From Lachnospiraceae bacterium (GTDB taxonomy: Bacteria; Bacillota_A; Clostridia; Lachnospirales; Lachnospiraceae), in NCBI GenBank assembly GCA_017416505.1, contig JAFQCI010000147.1, forward strand, positions 168,424 to 232,423: 64,000 nt of DNA. The letters run 5' to 3'. Each line of letters begins with the position of its first letter. Positions within the stretch are counted from its first letter, which is position 1. Of the stretch, positions 60,275 to 64,000 are shown piece after piece. The notes under the pieces were generated by a model that saw only the letters and a list, made by a program, of their open reading frames with translations, was not told the origin of the DNA and ran no database searches. Position numbers and translations under genes: made by a program.

Positions 60275-61348
60275 CTAGGATTTCACTGCCCAACGTAACT
60301 TCGTGGACTTTGCTCTTGGATTTCTATTACACTCATTTGCAGAAGGTCTTATAACATCTTCCGATATTTCACTATAAACTCCTGCTTTTTTCAACTGCTT
60401 CAAGGATTTTTTCACCAGTCTGTCTTCCCCTGAATGGAAGGTTAAAATCGCAACTCTTGCTCCGGAATTTAAAACCTCCGGAAGTTTTTCCAGAAAGCTA
60501 TATAATACCTCAAATTCACTGTTTACATCGATTCTTAATGCCTGAAACACTCTTGCACAGGATTTTTTTATAGCCTCTTTCCTGTCTTTTTGTGGTACAC
60601 AGACCAATGCTTCTTCAATGGCATTTTTTAAGTCAGTGGTAGTTTCTATTTTTTGTCCCCTGCTCATTTTCTGAAAAACAACTTTCGCAATTTCTTCTGC
60701 ATAAGGTTCATCAGAATTGTCAACCATCATACCAATAAATTCTTCCTTTGTAATATGGCTTAATCGCTGGGCTGCAGATTCTCCATGTTCCGGGTCTAAG
60801 CGTAAATCCAACAAGCCTTCTGTTTTATAAGAAAAACCTCTTTCCGGATTGTCTATCTGCATAGAAGATACCCCTAAGTCCGCCAAAACAAAATCGAACT
60901 TTCCTGCTTCCTTTGCCACCTCATCAATATTCGCAAAATTCGTCTGTTTTATGGTTAAAATCTCAGGTCCAAATCCCTTTTCCAAAAGCCGTTTCTTCGT
61001 TTTTACTATTTCAATAGGGTCTACATCCAAAGCATAGATATGGCCTTTTTGATTTAAGCAATTCAACATGGCGGCAGTATGACCTCCATAACCTAAGGTT
61101 GCATCTAATCCCTGTTCCCCCGGCTGGATTTTTAAGACCTCTAATATTTCATCCACCATAATGGAAATGTGCATTCCCGCCGGTGTACTTCCCTTTTTTA
61201 TTACTTTTTCAATAGTATCCGCATATTTTTCCGGCTGAGCCTCTTTATATTTTTCATGAAAAGCCCTGGGATGCGTTCCCTTATAACGCACACGTCTTTT
61301 ATGCTCTGTCTGATTTACCTGCTCGTTCTCGTGTTCCAAATTGCTCAT
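60275..61348 (-). CDS. RsmH/MraW-family rRNA cytosine-N4 methyltransferase
   Basis: This 357-residue protein has the RsmH fold: HISIMVDEILEVL, the SAM site LDATLGYGGHTAAML, LGVSSMQIDNPERGFSYK and, near the end, VAILTFHSGEDRLVKKSLKQL. RsmH makes the N4-methyl of C1402 in 16S rRNA. Here a basic N-terminal extension of about 55 residues (KRRVRYKGTHPRAFHEKYKEAQPEKY) precedes the domain, and the gene is not in a division/cell-wall cluster. It may be a paralogue beside a standard mraW elsewhere. I start at 61348, 6 nt after GGAGG. Confidence 0.85.
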   Translation of the reverse strand: MSNLEHENEQVNQTEHKRRVRYKGTHPRAFHEKYKEAQPEKYADTIEKVIKKGSTPAGMHISIMVDEILEVLKIQPGEQGLDATLGYGGHTAAMLNCLNQKGHIYALDVDPIEIVKTKKRLLEKGFGPEILTIKQTNFANIDEVAKEAGKFDFVLADLGVSSMQIDNPERGFSYKTEGLLDLRLDPEHGESAAQRLSHITKEEFIGMMVDNSDEPYAEEIAKVVFQKMSRGQKIETTTDLKNAIEEALVCVPQKDRKEAIKKSCARVFQALRIDVNSEFEVLYSFLEKLPEVLNSGARVAILTFHSGEDRLVKKSLKQLKKAGVYSEISEDVIRPSANECNRNPRAKSTKLRWAVKS

Positions 61349-61390
61349 TTTCATCCTCCATCTTAGAAAATATTACTTAATGTCCTCTTA

Positions 61391-63058
61391 TTACATTTCT
61401 TCCTGTTCGCTGATATTTCTTACACCAGATTTTTTCATCATTAATAAGATGCCAGCATTTGCTGCTACTAAAATCAAAAGAAAGATAGCCGCATGATAGC
61501 TGAAATCCGAAGATGAATTTCTTAATAGTAAATATCCTCCCACACATACAATTGCCACAAAAGCGATGACAATTGCCATGGAGTAAAACATATTATAGTT
61601 TTCCCGAAGGGCACTCATTTCATCATCCCATACCAGTTTCGGCTGAATGGAATCAATATAGATTCCCATATAAGATACAAAAGTAACAGACAGCAGACAC
61701 AACAAAGTATAAAGCAAGGTATGCATAATCGGAACCTTTATTACCACACAAGCAGGCAACATATAAACTAACACCCCTGCTGTTGCAAACACAATCCCTA
61801 CTACAGTTTTCACATTCCATTGCACCTCATAAGATACAGGTATGTATTTCATAAAGGGAAAATGCTTGCCTTCCCTGGATATGGCATTGGAACTAATGCT
61901 GTTCAGTGAGGCGATAAAAGCCGAAATCCCCACAACAAAAACGATGCATAAAAGCTGCATGGAAGACTCATTCTGTTCATACGCCTCCCTTAGCATCTTT
62001 AGAGTGAACTCTTTGCTCTGAATCTTATATGCGGCAAATACAAAAACAGGCCATATAAAGTTTACTACAATACTATGGGTAAAAAATGCCGGAGTCCGCA
62101 CTAATAATCTTAGTTCTTTCATAAAATAAGAATATGCCGGGCTATGCTGCCTGCTTTTTTCTATTAACTGTTCCAAATCCTTCGTCTTTTTCTTTTCCGG
62201 CATGGAAGAAAGTCTGATTAACCCCTTCATGTATAGTGTTTCTGCTAATAATAACATAATACCAACAGCCCCTGCATTCAACAAAAGAAATTTAAGAAAA
62301 GCAAATAAACTTCCTTTCTGAACACTTTCAATAAATAAAGGAACATTTGGAAATATAATATCCAAAAATGAAAAATCTCTTTGATTTCCGGAGGCTAATT
62401 CTAAAATTGCCTGTTCAAAATCAATATCCTTTATAGAACCGGCACCTGCAAGTATCAATAATAACAATCCAAATACTAAAAATATGGTGACTTTTTGTAT
62501 CATGTCCTTATTTTTAATAAAGCTGGTAAAACTCATAACCACCATACATAAAACAGCGGAGTATACCATAGGAAGTATGGTCAAGGTTATCACACCAAAT
62601 ACAGAAATAAACCATTGTAACAGGTTCATACCCGTTCCGATTCCAAATCCAATCAAACAGGCCGCAATAAATATAAACTGCATAACATTCTCTCCCACAA
62701 AGGCAGCGGTAAATTTGGATGCCACCATCTGGCTTGCCCGCAGAGGCCATGGAAGAATGTATTCGATATCATTGGAAAAATAAAATTCATTTAATACTAC
62801 CTGAAATCCAAAAATTGCAGTAAAGAGGCAGATAGCATGAAATATCAAACGGATTCCAAAGGTTTCACATCCAATGGAAGCAAGCTGTTCCGCCGTAACT
62901 TTTACAAAGAAACCTGCAAGAAATGCAACCGGAAGCATAATTCCACATAATGCAAAAACAGAAAGTATTACTATCATAACCTTTCTTCTTTTATCCTGAG
63001 GTTTACTCATGGAAAGAGAAGCTATCAGAGTTTTGGTAAGTGCAATATAACTATTCAT
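61391..63058 (-). CDS. ABC-2 type exporter permease
   Basis: This 555-residue protein has 11 to 12 hydrophobic spans, with a cytosolic loop near 290-310 (MPEKKKTKDLEQLIEKSRQHS). It is of the large ABC-2 permease group in which one long polypeptide forms the whole membrane part. The conserved-looking NDIEYILPWPLRASQMVASKF and EGKHFPFMKYIPVSYEVQW are shared by such permeases. Its start overlaps the end of the ATPase gene by 8 nt. The substrate cannot be told. Confidence 0.85.
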   Translation of the reverse strand: MNSYIALTKTLIASLSMSKPQDKRRKVMIVILSVFALCGIMLPVAFLAGFFVKVTAEQLASIGCETFGIRLIFHAICLFTAIFGFQVVLNEFYFSNDIEYILPWPLRASQMVASKFTAAFVGENVMQFIFIAACLIGFGIGTGMNLLQWFISVFGVITLTILPMVYSAVLCMVVMSFTSFIKNKDMIQKVTIFLVFGLLLLILAGAGSIKDIDFEQAILELASGNQRDFSFLDIIFPNVPLFIESVQKGSLFAFLKFLLLNAGAVGIMLLLAETLYMKGLIRLSSMPEKKKTKDLEQLIEKSRQHSPAYSYFMKELRLLVRTPAFFTHSIVVNFIWPVFVFAAYKIQSKEFTLKMLREAYEQNESSMQLLCIVFVVGISAFIASLNSISSNAISREGKHFPFMKYIPVSYEVQWNVKTVVGIVFATAGVLVYMLPACVVIKVPIMHTLLYTLLCLLSVTFVSYMGIYIDSIQPKLVWDDEMSALRENYNMFYSMAIVIAFVAIVCVGGYLLLRNSSSDFSYHAAIFLLILVAANAGILLMMKKSGVRNISEQEEM

Positions 63059-63773
63059 AGGCCGTCATCTCCAAAAAGATTTTTTCCAAATCCATATCAG
63101 GATGTTTTATTGTCAGTTCCTCTAAAGTACCATAAAACAAGGTTTTACCATGATGAATAATGATGACCTTGTCACATAATTTCTCCGCCACTTCTAATAC
63201 ATGAGTGGAAAACAAAACAGAATTTCCCGCATCTGCATGCTCTCTCATCATGTTTTTCAGGTTATAAGCTGATTTAGGGTCTAAGCCTGTTAATGGTTCA
63301 TCCAGAATCCAGACCGCCGGGTCATGTACCAATGCTGCTGCCACCATCATTTTTTGACGCATTCCATGGGAATAACTTTGCATCTGCTGGTCTAATACTT
63401 CCGTTAGTTCAAATCGTGTGGCAAAGGTTTTAATCCGTTCCCGCCTTACCTTTGTGGGAACCTTATAAATATCTGCAATCAGATTTAAAAACTCAATTCC
63501 TTTTAAACGTAAAAACATATCAGGATTATCTGCAATGTACCCAATTTCCATTTTTGCTTTTAACGGTTCCTTTTTCATATCAAACTCATTGATAAAAATA
63601 GAGCCGGAATCCGGTTTCAAGATACCCGTAAGCATTTTTATGGTAGTGGTTTTTCCGGCTCCATTCGGTCCAATAAAACCCACGATTTCACCATCATTTA
63701 CCGTAAGATTTAAATGGTCCACCGCTTTCACGTTGCTATTATAAGTTTTTGAAATATCTTCTATTCGAATCAT
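63051..63773 (-). CDS. ABC exporter ATP-binding protein
   Basis: This 240-residue ATPase has Walker A GPNGAGKTT (about 37-45), the Q-loop with GYIADNPDMF, the signature SHGMRQKM, Walker B VWILDEPLTGLD and the switch His in LFSTHVLEVAE. The sequence is of the ABC-2 exporter (CcmA-like) class. The start at 63773 follows GGGGTGG by 5 nt; the frame extends 66 nt further upstream without a better site. It pairs with the 555-residue permease. Confidence 0.93.
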   Translation of the reverse strand: MIRIEDISKTYNSNVKAVDHLNLTVNDGEIVGFIGPNGAGKTTTIKMLTGILKPDSGSIFINEFDMKKEPLKAKMEIGYIADNPDMFLRLKGIEFLNLIADIYKVPTKVRRERIKTFATRFELTEVLDQQMQSYSHGMRQKMMVAAALVHDPAVWILDEPLTGLDPKSAYNLKNMMREHADAGNSVLFSTHVLEVAEKLCDKVIIIHHGKTLFYGTLEELTIKHPDMDLEKIFLEMTAYE

Positions 63774-63970
63774 ATGTACCACCCCGTTTTTTCGTCTATT
63801 ACTAAAATTATATCCTATAAACGCTTTCTGTTCAATCAAATTTCGAATCTAAAGGAAAAAACGGGAGTTTGACAGTTGAAAATTGAAAAAAGTATCTCAA
63901 AGCCTTGAAATAGGCGTATTTTTTTTGTCAAATTTCTTGTTTTTAGGTATGTTATTTTATGTTATTGTGT

Positions 63971-63978
63971 GGTATAAT
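63971..63978 (+). promoter_or_regulatory. Extended -10 promoter at the right edge
   Basis: TG-G-TATAAT (63970-63978 region) lies 20 nt upstream of an ATG with its own Shine-Dalgarno sequence. The -35 is weak. Confidence 0.5.
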
Positions 63979-63997
63979 AAGAATCGGAGGGATGCTT

Positions 63998-64000
63998 ATG
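63998..64000 (+). CDS. Start codon of a gene continuing beyond the window
   Basis: GGAGG (63986-63990) is 7 nt before an ATG that forms the last three bases of the window. With the promoter upstream, this is very probably the first codon of a plus-strand gene. Nothing of its product can be seen. Confidence 0.5.

Noticed and set aside
63841..63930. Small RNA or attenuator near the right edge (TTGACA-18-TATCTC followed by a GCCT/AGGC hairpin and T-run)
   Set aside because: The -10 is poor, the stem is only 4 bp, and a better promoter for the next gene lies downstream; support is too thin for a feature.

Overview
The window reads as a low-GC Gram-positive anaerobe of the Clostridia, most likely Lachnospiraceae. 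The basis is AT-rich intergenic DNA with near-consensus sigma-A promoters, the rny-recX-recA order, anaerobic NrdD/NrdG ribonucleotide reduction, formate-tetrahydrofolate ligase with FolD, BlaI/BlaR1-like and PadR/HAAS regulatory modules, and many small dispersed palindromes. Most genes lie on the minus strand. Species cannot be fixed from the sequence alone.

Layout. 1-12.4 kb is housekeeping: the start of rny, recX, recA (consensus promoter plus a LexA-type box), aroF on the plus strand, then a minus-strand run of pncC, pgsA, rimO, folD, fhs, ftsK/spoIIIE and uppP. 12.6-18 kb is accessory: a divergent RlmH-like gene, a DUF4160 gene pair, a membrane-anchored secreted protein, a small XRE regulator, hicA-hicB, an rlmH that has lost its C-terminal tail, and small unknown membrane or cytosolic genes. 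18.3-23.3 kb is envelope-directed: a minus-strand operon (Amidase_6 secreted protein, membrane protein, Asp-box lipoprotein) divergent from a BlaI/BlaR1-like pair that ends in a gene for a short Trp-rich secreted peptide. 23.4-36.6 kb is metabolic: YugP protease, isocitrate dehydrogenase with an aconitase-family hydratase, a GH1 homologue lacking both catalytic glutamates, nrdD-nrdG-dut behind paired NrdR boxes, DUF1653, a lytic transglycosylase and pdxS-pdxT.

36.7-44.8 kb is the most disturbed part. It holds a PadR/HAAS locus with twin palindromic operators, a three-gene small-protein operon, a decaying IS200/IS605 element (intact tnpA, broken tnpB, HTH and membrane-protein cargo, omega-RNA-like end) lying between two truncated transporter-type genes, a TetR gene frameshifted in an A tract, an orphan GHKL histidine kinase paired with an XRE regulator, and tRNA-Gly(GCC). 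45-64 kb is mostly conserved: a TPR-DUF4037 protein, PadR-HAAS-DUF4097, an unrecognised 693-residue protein, a purine permease, RNase H, MscL, potABCD with a terminator-bearing leader, dtd, a DUF3592 protein, an RsmH-family methyltransferase and an ABC-2 exporter.

Threads through the window: (1) several families of intergenic palindromes recur between genes; (2) two PadR/HAAS loci use different operator-like dyads; (3) the loci most likely to hold undescribed biology are the BlaI/BlaR1/secreted-peptide cassette, the split RlmH pair, the catalytically dead GH1 protein, and the IS605 element with its adjacent deletion and frameshifted regulator.
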